A stretch of DNA of 64,000 nucleotides, taken from NCBI GenBank assembly GCA_035506135.1, contig DATJPY010000031.1, positions 135,263 to 199,262 of the forward strand, given 5' to 3'. Shown in pieces: positions 1-7,551 of the stretch. The number at the start of each line of letters is the position of its first letter. The stretch's first letter is position 1. A program made the translations under genes and the position numbers. The stretch is from DATJPY01 sp035506135. Lineage in GTDB: Bacteria > Myxococcota_A > UBA9160 > PR03. The notes below the pieces were generated by a model. The model saw only the letters and a list, made by a program, of their open reading frames with translations, was not told the DNA's origin and searched no databases.

Positions 1-30
1 GTGTAGGTCGCCATCGGCGCCCCCCAAGGC

Positions 31-738
31 TCAAGCGGCGACGATGTCGAGCAGCTCGCCGAGGTTCGAGATCACGTGCCGCGCCGGGGGCGCGTCGGAT
101 GGCGGCGGGTCGCCGATCAGCACGCTCGTCATGCCGAGCGCGTTCGCGCCGGCCACGTCGTGCCACGGCGAGTCGCCGACGAAGACCACCTCGTCGGGCG
201 GCGGCGTGCCGGCCTTCTCGAGCGCGAGGCGGAAGATGCCCGGATGCGGCTTGCAGGACCGCGCCTCTTCGCTGGTGGTGATGGCGTCGACATGCTCGCC
301 GAGGCCGATGCGCGACCAGATCGCCTCGAGCTGGTCGTTGTCGATGTTGCTCACGATCTGGACGTGGAGGCCGCGAGCCCGCAGCGCCGCCAGGGTGGCG
401 GCGGCGTCCTCGCGCGGCGCCACCTCCGGCTCGCCGAGCACGCGGCCCTCCGAGAAGCGGACGTCCGGGTCCTCGGGCCCTGCGTCGACGCCGAGGCTGC
501 GAAGGAAGCGCACGTGCGCCTCCGTGAAGAGGTCGCGGTGGAGGTAGAAGGGGCGCGCCGTCCAGCTCGCCATCGTGGTGCCCATGGCGACGCGGTAGGC
601 GTGCCGCAGCTCGTCGAGCGGTGCGCCGACGCCGCGCCCGCGCGCCATGTCCTCCAGCACCCGGTCGAAGTGCGAGTTGATGCTCCGGTAGCTGAACAGC
701 GTACCGCCCAGATCGAAGAAGACCGCCCGGTGTCGCAC
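31..738 (-). CDS. HAD-family phosphohydrolase
   Basis: Predicted cytosolic HAD-superfamily hydrolase of 235 residues acting on a small phosphorylated (or halogenated) substrate that I cannot name. Seen: motif I DLGGT at residues 9-13 (nucleophile D9), motif II SN at 130-131, the CKPHP lysine K163, and motif III GDSPWHD with D189 and D194. The second Asp of the usual DxDxT motif is Gly here, as in several HAD-IA proteins, so phosphatase activity is not certain. The cap inserted between motifs I and II is helical, typical of subfamily IA. The ATG start leaves a normal beta-strand before motif I. It stands alone on the minus strand, divergent from the cold-shock gene. Confidence 0.85.
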   Translation of the reverse strand: MRHRAVFFDLGGTLFSYRSINSHFDRVLEDMARGRGVGAPLDELRHAYRVAMGTTMASWTARPFYLHRDLFTEAHVRFLRSLGVDAGPEDPDVRFSEGRVLGEPEVAPREDAAATLAALRARGLHVQIVSNIDNDQLEAIWSRIGLGEHVDAITTSEEARSCKPHPGIFRLALEKAGTPPPDEVVFVGDSPWHDVAGANALGMTSVLIGDPPPSDAPPARHVISNLGELLDIVAA

Positions 739-794
739 GGCCGGCGAGGATAGCCGAGCGCGCCCGTCCGCCGCGCGCCGGCGGCGCCGATGAA

Positions 795-822
795 TTGACA
801 GGCGAGCCCGCTCGTCTATGCT
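795..822 (+). promoter_or_regulatory. sigma-70-type promoter for the cold-shock gene
   Basis: A consensus -35 TTGACA (795-800) is followed after 16 bases by TATGCT (817-822), a good -10. Predicted transcription would begin near 829 and give a leader of about 84 bases before the ATG at 913. It stands out because so few consensus promoters occur in this GC-rich window. Confidence 0.6.
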
Positions 823-861
823 CCGCCGCTCTCGTCGGGACCCCCCGGCACCCCTTCCGCC

Positions 862-886
862 GATCCCGGCGAATCATCTCGGGATC
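862..886 (+). promoter_or_regulatory. stem-loop in the leader of the cold-shock gene
   Basis: GATCCCG (862-868) pairs perfectly with CGGGATC (880-886) around an 11-base loop. It lies inside the predicted untranslated leader, 26 bases before the start codon. Cold-shock mRNAs often have structured leaders, so a role in temperature-dependent stability or translation is possible. This is inference from position and pairing only. Confidence 0.3.
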
Positions 887-912
887 CCGTTCCGCCCGAG
901 GCAGGATGCAGC

Positions 913-1383
913 ATGCTGTCGCTCGAAGACATCGAGGCCGGCTCGCGCGTGACCCATAGGAACACCGGGCTGCGCTACACGGTCGCCGACCTGGGCGCGG
1001 ACGAGGTGCTGCTCTCGCCCGACAACGCCGACCACCAGGACCTGCTGGTCAAGATCGACCTGTTCCGGCAGGAGTTCGTGGCGAGCGACCGCTACAGCGG
1101 GCCGCGCGGCCGCGCGCGACCGCGCGGGCGCCGTCCGGGCACCGCGCAGGTGGCGAGCGGCCCGAAGGCGCGCGGCCGGATCAAGAAGATGGTGCGCGAC
1201 CGCGGCTTCGGCTTCATCCGCGGCGACGACGGCAAGGAAGTGTTCTTCCACCGCTCGGGCCTGAACGCGGGCGACTACGACGGGCTCAACGAGGGCGACG
1301 CCGTCGAGTACGTGATCCAGGAAGGGCCGCGCGGCGCCCGCGCCGAGAACGTGCGCGCGCTGACCGAGTCGGGCGCCGCATAG
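913..1383 (+). CDS. cold-shock-domain protein with an extra N-terminal domain
   Basis: 156-residue RNA/DNA-binding protein. The C-terminal half (about residues 87-152) is a cold-shock domain with the RNP1 motif around GFGFI (98-102) and the RNP2 motif VFFHRS (110-115). The N-terminal 58 residues form a compact, non-basic segment that I do not recognise; an Arg/Gly/Pro-rich linker (59-86) joins the two. Classical Csp proteins are only about 70 residues, so this is a two-domain variant, probably an RNA chaperone or regulator. GAGGCAGGA (898-906) serves as ribosome site for the ATG. Its stop codon directly abuts the stop of the convergent aldolase gene, with no spacer. Confidence 0.85.
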   Translation: MLSLEDIEAGSRVTHRNTGLRYTVADLGADEVLLSPDNADHQDLLVKIDLFRQEFVASDRYSGPRGRARPRGRRPGTAQVASGPKARGRIKKMVRDRGFGFIRGDDGKEVFFHRSGLNAGDYDGLNEGDAVEYVIQEGPRGARAENVRALTESGAA

Positions 1384-3480
1384 TCACCGCGGCGTTGCGT
1401 CGGGCAGGCCGCCGTCGACCGGAAGCGTCGCGCCCGTGGTCGGCGTCTGGCGGGTCGCGAAGAAGAGCACCGCCGCCGCGACGTGATCGGCGCGGATGCG
1501 CGCGCGCAGCAGGTTCCGGTCGCGGTAGTACTCCTCGAGGCCGCGCTCGTCGAGGCCGCGCGCCTTCATCCGCGCGGGTCCGACCTCCTGCCACAGGCCC
1601 GACCGGCGCGCGCCGTCGCCGAAGACGGCATCCGGCGCGACCATGTTGACGCGCACGCCGAGCGGTGCGAGCTCGAGGCTCGCGATGCGCGCGAGCTGGT
1701 GCGAGGCGGCCTTGGTGGCGCTGTAGGCCCCGAAGCTCGCGCCGGGCGCGAAGACGTTCTTGGTCGAGACGAGGACCACGTCGCCGCCGGTTCCCTGCAC
1801 CGCGAAGTGGCGCGCCGCCTCGGCGAGGGGCAGCAGCGTGCCCTCGACGTTGACGCGCTCGAGGCGCCGGAACGCCTCGAGCGAGAGTTCCGCCAGGGGC
1901 GCCACGTGCGCCACGCCCGCGTTCACGACCAGGAGGTCGACGCCGCCCCAGGCCCGCGACACCTCGGCGAAGCCCGCCGCTACCGACTCCGGGTCGGCGA
2001 CGTCGATCGGCACGCCGATCACCCGCCCGCCGGCCTCCGCCGAGAGCTCCCGTACCAGCGCGTCGAGGCGCTCGCCCGCGAGGTCGGTCACCGCCACGTG
2101 GCAGCCCTCGCGCAGGAGGCCGCGCGCGATGCCGCCGCCGATCGCTCCGGCCGCGCCGGTCACGAGGGCGACCTCGGCCGCGAGGCGGCCCGCCGGCGGG
2201 CGGGCGAGCTTTGCCTGCTGCAGCGCGTAGTACTCCATCTCGAAGAGCTCGCGCTCGGGCAGCCCCTGGTAGCGGCCGCCCGTGGCGGCGACGCGCGCCT
2301 TCACCGCGAGCGTCTGGCGCGTGATGTCGCGCGCCACGTCGGCCGACCCGGCGTCCTCGCCCGCGCAGACCGCGCCGAGACCCGGCAGCAGCACCACGCG
2401 CGGGCGCGGGTCGGCGGGCGCGATGCCCGGCGCCAGCTCCGCCCGGTGTCGATCGACGTAGGCGGCGTAGCCGCTCGTGTAGCCGTCGATCGCCGCTCGG
2501 AGCTGCTCGCGCACGCGCGCCGCGTCACCCCAGGCCGGGGCGTCGACGAAGAGCGGCAGCGCCTTGGTGCGGATCAGGTGGTCCGAGGTCAGGGTCGGGG
2601 TGAGCGCGAGCTCGCGCGCGCCCTCGGCGTCGACGAAGTCGAGCACCGCCGGCTCGACGAGCGCGCGCAGCACGACCCGCCGGAACGGCCGGTCGGCGTC
2701 GCCGCTCGGCGCCGCGAGGAGCCCGCGTAGCACCGGCGCGACGGTGGCGAGCCGCTCGCGCGCCCGCGCCAGCGGCGTCGGCGATGCGGGCAGCGGGCGG
2801 CGCGCGTGCGCCTCGAGCCAGCGCTCGGCCGCGCCCACCGCGTCGATCATGCGCTCGTACGACTCGCGCGCCGTGTCGCCCCAGGTGATCACACCGTGGT
2901 GCATCAGCACGAGCGCGCTCGCGTCGGGTCGCGCGTCGAAGGCGGCGGCCGCCGCCTTGGCCAGCGCGAACCCCGCCTTCGCGTAGGGGAGGACCACCGC
3001 GCCGGGGCCGAGCGCCTCGCGCACGCACGCCTCGCCGCCCTCGCGATTCGTCAGCGCCAGGATGGCGTCCGCGTGGGTGTGGTCGACGACGCGCTTCGGG
3101 ATCCACGCGTGCACCAGCGTCTCGATCGAAGGGGTCGGCGCGCGGTGGTCGAAGAGGTGCGTTCGAAGCTCGTTCAACATCGCGGCGTCGGAGAGCTCCT
3201 CGAGCGCGCGGAGCCGGAGCAGCCAGCCGAGGTCGAGGGCCGGGAGCCCCTCCGGCTCGAGCGTTGCGAGATCGTGTCCCGACGCCTTCACGAAGAGCGC
3301 GGCCAGCGCCTCGCCGAGCGCGTTCTCCGCGCTTCCCTTCTGCGACGTGTTGCCGCCGCCGTGCAGCACGAGGCTCGGGTCGGCGCCGAGCAGGCGGCTC
3401 GTGTAGAGCCGCGGCCCGCGCTCGGCGCCGAAGCGCGCGGCCAGCGCGGCGGCCTCGGCATCCGACCAGCGGCTGCGCAT
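1384..3480 (-). CDS. bifunctional class II aldolase / short-chain dehydrogenase
   Basis: 698-residue fusion of the rhamnulose-1-phosphate aldolase/dehydrogenase type. The N-terminal part (about 20-330) is a class II aldolase/adducin domain with zinc-ligand candidates H134 and H136 (DHTH) and H194/H195. The C-terminal part (about 433-695) is an NAD(P)-binding SDR with TGAAGAIGG (441-449), S572, and the YSATK pair Y586/K590. Family knowledge: such proteins cleave a sugar 1-phosphate into DHAP plus an aldehyde and oxidise the aldehyde or a sugar. The gene is last in a minus-strand group behind NadE and the LsrF-like gene, 16 bases downstream of the latter. No rhamnose kinase or isomerase is nearby, so the substrate is open. 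Confidence 0.85.
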   Translation of the reverse strand: MRSRWSDAEAAALAARFGAERGPRLYTSRLLGADPSLVLHGGGNTSQKGSAENALGEALAALFVKASGHDLATLEPEGLPALDLGWLLRLRALEELSDAAMLNELRTHLFDHRAPTPSIETLVHAWIPKRVVDHTHADAILALTNREGGEACVREALGPGAVVLPYAKAGFALAKAAAAAFDARPDASALVLMHHGVITWGDTARESYERMIDAVGAAERWLEAHARRPLPASPTPLARARERLATVAPVLRGLLAAPSGDADRPFRRVVLRALVEPAVLDFVDAEGARELALTPTLTSDHLIRTKALPLFVDAPAWGDAARVREQLRAAIDGYTSGYAAYVDRHRAELAPGIAPADPRPRVVLLPGLGAVCAGEDAGSADVARDITRQTLAVKARVAATGGRYQGLPERELFEMEYYALQQAKLARPPAGRLAAEVALVTGAAGAIGGGIARGLLREGCHVAVTDLAGERLDALVRELSAEAGGRVIGVPIDVADPESVAAGFAEVSRAWGGVDLLVVNAGVAHVAPLAELSLEAFRRLERVNVEGTLLPLAEAARHFAVQGTGGDVVLVSTKNVFAPGASFGAYSATKAASHQLARIASLELAPLGVRVNMVAPDAVFGDGARRSGLWQEVGPARMKARGLDERGLEEYYRDRNLLRARIRADHVAAAVLFFATRQTPTTGATLPVDGGLPDATPR

Positions 3481-3496
3481 GCGGGGCGGGCTCTAG

Positions 3497-4375
3497 CTAG
3501 CGCCGCTGCGCGAGGTCGCGGAAGTACTGGTAGGCGACGTCCGGCTTCTCGTTGTCGTGCACGACCTTCCGCACGGCCTGGATCATCGCGATCGGCGCCT
3601 CGGACTGGAAGATGTTGCGGCCCATGTCGACGCCCGCCGCGCCCTGCTGGACCGCGTCGTACGCCATCTGCAGGGCGTCGCGCTCCGGCAGCTTCTTGCC
3701 GCCCGCGATGACGATGGGAATCGGGCAGGATGCGGTCACCGTCTCGAAGTCCTGCTCCACGAAGTAGGTCTTCACGTAGCTGGCGCCGAGCTCCGCGCAG
3801 ATCCGGCACGCGAGCCGCATGTAGCGCGCGTCGCGCACCATCTCGCGGCCCACGGCGGTGACGGCGAGCGTCGCGATGCCGGCGGCGTTGCCGAGGTCGA
3901 CGAGCCGGGTCAGGTTGTGCACGGACTTCGTCTCGTGCTCCCCGCCGATGAAGACCTGCACGGCCATTGCCGCGACGTTCAGCCGCACGGCCTCGTCGAT
4001 CGAGATGGCGAGCTCTTCGTTCGAGAGCTCCTTCAGGATCGAGGGGCCGCCGCTGGCGCGGATCACGACGCCCTTCGGGAAGGTCGGGGGAATGACCGAG
4101 CGCAGGATCCCGCGCGTACACATCAGCGTGTCCGCGTAGGGGAGCAGCGGCACGATGCTGAGATCCACCCGCTCGAGGCCCGTGGTCGGCCCCTGGAAGT
4201 AGCCGTGGTCGATCGCCAGCATGACGGTCCGCCCCGAGCCGGGGTCGAAGATCCGCGACAGCCGGTTCTTGAGCCCCCAGTCGAGCGCGCCGCAGCCCTT
4301 CAGGAAGAAGCCCTCGTTCTTCTGGGCGACGCCGGGCTGGAAGTCCCTGGTGTCGCGCGCGTCGGCTTCGGGCAT
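3497..4375 (-). CDS. LsrF-like 3-hydroxy-2,4-pentadione-5-phosphate thiolase / DhnA-type class I aldolase
   Basis: 292 residues, colinear from end to end with E. coli LsrF as I recall it: LKGCGALDWG (25-34), DHGYFQGPTTGLER (56-69), MCTRGILRS (85-93), GGKKLPERDAL (225-235) and GVDMGRNIFQS (248-258). K202 in VKTYF is the expected Schiff-base lysine. LsrF transfers an acetyl group from phosphorylated AI-2 breakdown product to CoA, but none of the other lsr genes or luxS is in the window. The ATG at 4375 follows GAGGAG with normal spacing; the frame stays open further upstream only because it shadows nadE. Co-oriented with nadE (23-base gap) and the aldolase/dehydrogenase, suggesting a phosphosugar catabolic role. 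The exact substrate is inferred. Confidence 0.8.
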   Translation of the reverse strand: MPEADARDTRDFQPGVAQKNEGFFLKGCGALDWGLKNRLSRIFDPGSGRTVMLAIDHGYFQGPTTGLERVDLSIVPLLPYADTLMCTRGILRSVIPPTFPKGVVIRASGGPSILKELSNEELAISIDEAVRLNVAAMAVQVFIGGEHETKSVHNLTRLVDLGNAAGIATLAVTAVGREMVRDARYMRLACRICAELGASYVKTYFVEQDFETVTASCPIPIVIAGGKKLPERDALQMAYDAVQQGAAGVDMGRNIFQSEAPIAMIQAVRKVVHDNEKPDVAYQYFRDLAQRR

Positions 4376-4398
4376 GGGGCGGCTCCTCGCGGCGGATT

Positions 4399-6045
4399 CT
4401 AGCCGTCGCGGTCGTAGCGCTGCACGATGGGCAGCCGGCGGCCGCTGCCGAAGGCCTTGCGCGACGTGCGCAGCACCAGCGGCGACTGGCGGCGCTTGTA
4501 CTCGTTGCCGTCCAGCCGGCGCACGATCTGTCGCACCAGCTCGCGGTCGGCGCCGGCCGGAGGATCGATCGAGTCGGCGCCCAGCCCGCCCTCGATCGCC
4601 TGCTCGAGCACCGCGTCGAGCACCGGGTAGGGCGGCAGGTCGTCCTCGTCGAGCTGCCCGGGCGCCAGCTCCGCCGACGGGGGCTTCGCGATCGTGTGCT
4701 CCGGGATGCGCTCGCCGGCGCGGTTGGCGTGCCGCGCGAGCGCGTACACGTCGCGCTTGTAGACATCGCCGAGCACCGCGATCCCGCCGACCGTGTCGCC
4801 GTAGAGCGTGCAATAGCCGATCGAGAGCTCGCTCTTGTTGCCGGTCGCGAGCACGAGGCGCCGCTCGGCGTTCGACACCGCCATCAGCACGGCGCCGCGG
4901 ATGCGCGACTGGATGTTCTGCTGCGCGAGACCGTAGTCGTCGCGGCGGCCGAGGAGCGAGCCGAAGACCTCGAGGTAGCGCTCGTAGATGGGCCGGATGT
5001 CGACCATCCGCGTCTCGATCCCGAGGTGGCGGCCGAGCGCCAGCGCGTCGTCGATGCTGTGCGGGGAGGAGAAGGGCCCGGGCATCAGCACGCCGAGCAC
5101 GCGGTCGGGCCCGAGTGCCAGCGCCGCGAGGTGCGCGGTCACCGCCGAGTCGACGCCGCCCGAGAGCCCGATCACCGCGCCCGGCGGGAGCGACTGCTTT
5201 CGGAAGTAGTCGCGGATCCCCAGCACCAGGCCCGCCTCGAGCTGCGCCGCGCCCGTCGGCTCCGCGACGCCCTCGGGCGCCAGCGAGAGGGACGGCGCGT
5301 CGAGGTCGACGCACTCCAGCGCGGGCTCGAAGAGCGGGAGGCTGGCGCGGATCCGGCCTCCGGCGTCGACGAGGAACGAGCCGCCGTCGAAGACGAGCTC
5401 GTCGTTGCCGCCGACCTGGTTCGCGAATGCGATCGGGACCCGGTGGCGCCGCGCCAGCGCGGCAAACATCTCGCGCCGCTCGCGCGGCTTGCCGACGTGC
5501 CACGGCGACGCCGAGAGGTTCAGGACCAGGCATACACCCTGGCGCGACAGCTCGCCGGTGGGATCGACGTCGTAGGGGATGCGCTCGGTCCAGCCGTCCT
5601 CGCACACGGTGAGGCCGAGCGAGGCGCCGCCGAGCTCGATGGGCGCGCGCGTTCGCGCCGGTGCGAAGTAGCGGTTCTCGTCAAAGACGTCGTAGGTCGG
5701 GAGCAGCGTCTTGGCCTGGTGCGCGGCGCGGCGGCCGCCCGCGAGCAGCACGGCCGCGTTCTGCAGGCGCTTTCCGCCGTGGGGCTCGCAGGGCAGCACG
5801 GCGCCGAGCGCGATCGCGATCCGCCGCGAGGCGGGCGCCAGCGCCTCGAGCTCGCGCAGCTGGTCCTCGACGAAGCCGCGCCGCTCGAGCAGGTCCATCG
5901 GCGGATAGCCGGTGAGGGCCATCTCCGGGAACACCACCAGCTCGGCGCCCGCGGCCGCCGCCTTGGCCGCGGCCTCCTCGACCAGGCGCCGGTTTCCGGC
6001 CAGATCGCCGATGGTCGGGTTGAGCTGCGCCAGCGCGATCCGCAC
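4399..6045 (-). CDS. nadE: glutamine-dependent NAD+ synthetase
   Basis: 548 residues. It amidates deamido-NAD (nicotinic acid adenine dinucleotide) to NAD+ with ammonia released from glutamine. The N-terminal nitrilase-type amidase domain (about 1-250) shows the catalytic triad E41 (FPEM), K112 (AKTLLP) and C148 (TVCEDGW). The C-terminal synthetase domain carries the ATP pyrophosphatase loop SGGVDS at 295-300. Length and domain order match the glutaminase-fused bacterial enzymes. First gene of a minus-strand group with the LsrF-like and aldolase/dehydrogenase genes. The start lies 44 bases from the divergent hydrolase gene, leaving little room for two separate promoters. Confidence 0.93.
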   Translation of the reverse strand: MRIALAQLNPTIGDLAGNRRLVEEAAAKAAAAGAELVVFPEMALTGYPPMDLLERRGFVEDQLRELEALAPASRRIAIALGAVLPCEPHGGKRLQNAAVLLAGGRRAAHQAKTLLPTYDVFDENRYFAPARTRAPIELGGASLGLTVCEDGWTERIPYDVDPTGELSRQGVCLVLNLSASPWHVGKPRERREMFAALARRHRVPIAFANQVGGNDELVFDGGSFLVDAGGRIRASLPLFEPALECVDLDAPSLSLAPEGVAEPTGAAQLEAGLVLGIRDYFRKQSLPPGAVIGLSGGVDSAVTAHLAALALGPDRVLGVLMPGPFSSPHSIDDALALGRHLGIETRMVDIRPIYERYLEVFGSLLGRRDDYGLAQQNIQSRIRGAVLMAVSNAERRLVLATGNKSELSIGYCTLYGDTVGGIAVLGDVYKRDVYALARHANRAGERIPEHTIAKPPSAELAPGQLDEDDLPPYPVLDAVLEQAIEGGLGADSIDPPAGADRELVRQIVRRLDGNEYKRRQSPLVLRTSRKAFGSGRRLPIVQRYDRDG

Positions 6046-6089
6046 GCGCGGAGGATAACCGAGGCCGCTTCCGGTGATAGCATGCGCGC

Positions 6090-6968
6090 ATGGCGGAGAT
6101 CATCGGGCCGACCTCGAGCTTCTACGTGTCGCAGCGGCTGCGGCTGCACTACGTCGACTGGGGCAACGAGCAGGCGCCGCTGCTCGTGCTGGTGCACGGC
6201 GGACGCGATCACGCGCGCAACTGGGACTGGGTTGCGCGCGCGCTGCGCCCCGACTGGCACGTGGTCGCCCCCGACCTGCGGGGGCACGGCGACAGCGCCT
6301 GGGCGCTGGGCGGCATGTACGCCGTGGCAGACTTCGTGCTCGACATCGACAACCTGATCGAGGCGCTCGGGCCGCGCCCCGTCGTGCTGATCGGCCACTC
6401 GCTCGGGGGTGCGATCGCGCTCATGTACACCGGGATCCACCCCGAGCGGGTGCAGCGGCTGGTCGCGATCGAGGGCCTGGGCCCGCCGCCCGCCATGATC
6501 GAGCGCCTGCGCGGCCGCCCGCCCTGGGAGCGCATGCAGAGCTGGCTCAAGCAGATGCGCGAGCTCGCGGCGCGCCAGCCTCGCCGCTATCCGACCATCG
6601 AGGCCGCCGCGGCGCGCATGCGCGAGGAGAACTCCTTCCTCTCGGAGGCGCAGGCGCGCCACCTGACGCTGCACGGCGTCACCCGCAACGAGGACGGCAC
6701 CTTCTCCTGGAAGTTCGACAACTACGTGCGCTCGTTCGCGCCGTATCGCTTCGACGTCGACGACATGCGCGCACTCTGGGAGCGCATCGAGTGTCCGACG
6801 CTGCTGGTGCGCGGCGGCGACTCGTGGGCGGGCGATCCGGTGAAGGACGGGCGCATCGCGCCGTTCCAGAAGGCGCGCGCCGTGACCATCCCGGGCGCCG
6901 GCCACTGGGTGCACCACGACCAGCTCGAGGCGTTCCTGGCCGCGGTGCGTGAGTTCCTGTCGGACTGA
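6090..6968 (+). CDS. alpha/beta-fold hydrolase
   Basis: 292-residue cytosolic serine hydrolase. Visible elements: oxyanion-strand motif VHGGRDH near residue 36, nucleophile elbow GHSLGG (102-107, S104), and the catalytic His in GAGHWVHH (about H272). An acidic partner is expected in the strand before it (GGDSW). The sequence resembles epoxide hydrolase/haloalkane dehalogenase/esterase relatives, and the substrate cannot be told. It ends 12 bases from the convergent MaoC gene. Divergent from nadE. Nearby acyl-CoA genes make an ester or lipid substrate plausible, as inference. Confidence 0.85.
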   Translation: MAEIIGPTSSFYVSQRLRLHYVDWGNEQAPLLVLVHGGRDHARNWDWVARALRPDWHVVAPDLRGHGDSAWALGGMYAVADFVLDIDNLIEALGPRPVVLIGHSLGGAIALMYTGIHPERVQRLVAIEGLGPPPAMIERLRGRPPWERMQSWLKQMRELAARQPRRYPTIEAAAARMREENSFLSEAQARHLTLHGVTRNEDGTFSWKFDNYVRSFAPYRFDVDDMRALWERIECPTLLVRGGDSWAGDPVKDGRIAPFQKARAVTIPGAGHWVHHDQLEAFLAAVREFLSD

Positions 6969-6980
6969 GCGCGCCGATCG

Positions 6981-7448
6981 TCAGGGGTAGTACACGTACA
7001 CGGCGTCGGCGATGCAGGCGGGCTTGCCGCCGCCCTCGACCTCGAAGACGAGGTTGAGGATCACGCGCGCGCCGCCCCCGGGCATGTCTCGCACGTCCTT
7101 GAGCTCGCCGACCAGGCGCACGCGCGCGCCCGCGGGCACCGGCGCGGGCAGCCGCATCTTCTCGAGGCCGTAGTTCACCGCGAGCCGAACTCCGTCGACG
7201 CGCACGATCTGCGGCAGCAGGGCGGGCGCCAGCGCGATGGTCAGGTAGCCGTGCGCGATCGGGCCCTTGAAGGGCGACTCGCGCCGCGCGCGCTCGACGT
7301 CGACGTGGATCCACTGGTGATCCCCCGTCGCGTCGGCGAAGGCGTCGATCTGCGCCTGCGACACGGTCACCCAGTCGGAGGCGCCGAGCTTCTTCCCGAC
7401 GAAGGTCTTGAGCGCGGCGACGCTCGGAACGACGGTGGGCTCGGGCAT
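6981..7448 (-). CDS. MaoC-like (R)-hydratase / dehydratase
   Basis: 155-residue hot-dog-fold protein. It carries the MaoC/R-hydratase signature around residues 34-58: an FADATGDHQWIHVD stretch with the catalytic Asp-His, followed by PIAHGYLT. Family members hydrate trans-2-enoyl-CoA to (R)-3-hydroxyacyl-CoA. The ATG at 7448 is chosen because homology begins directly after it; the frame is open further upstream but reads as shadow of the divergent gene. It shares the 103-base intergenic region with the aldo-keto reductase gene. Confidence 0.88.
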   Translation of the reverse strand: MPEPTVVPSVAALKTFVGKKLGASDWVTVSQAQIDAFADATGDHQWIHVDVERARRESPFKGPIAHGYLTIALAPALLPQIVRVDGVRLAVNYGLEKMRLPAPVPAGARVRLVGELKDVRDMPGGGARVILNLVFEVEGGGKPACIADAVYVYYP

Positions 7449-7551
7449 CGGAGCTCCCAGAGGCACGCGGAACGTAACACACGGCGGCGGCCGGGCTATG
7501 TGCGCAGTCACCTTCATGTCTATACTGGCGGCCATCGGAGGAGGGCTCGCC

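Noticed and set aside
3497..4375. A full AI-2 (lsr) quorum-sensing system
   Set aside because: Only the LsrF-like gene is present; no lsr transporter, kinase, repressor or luxS in the window.
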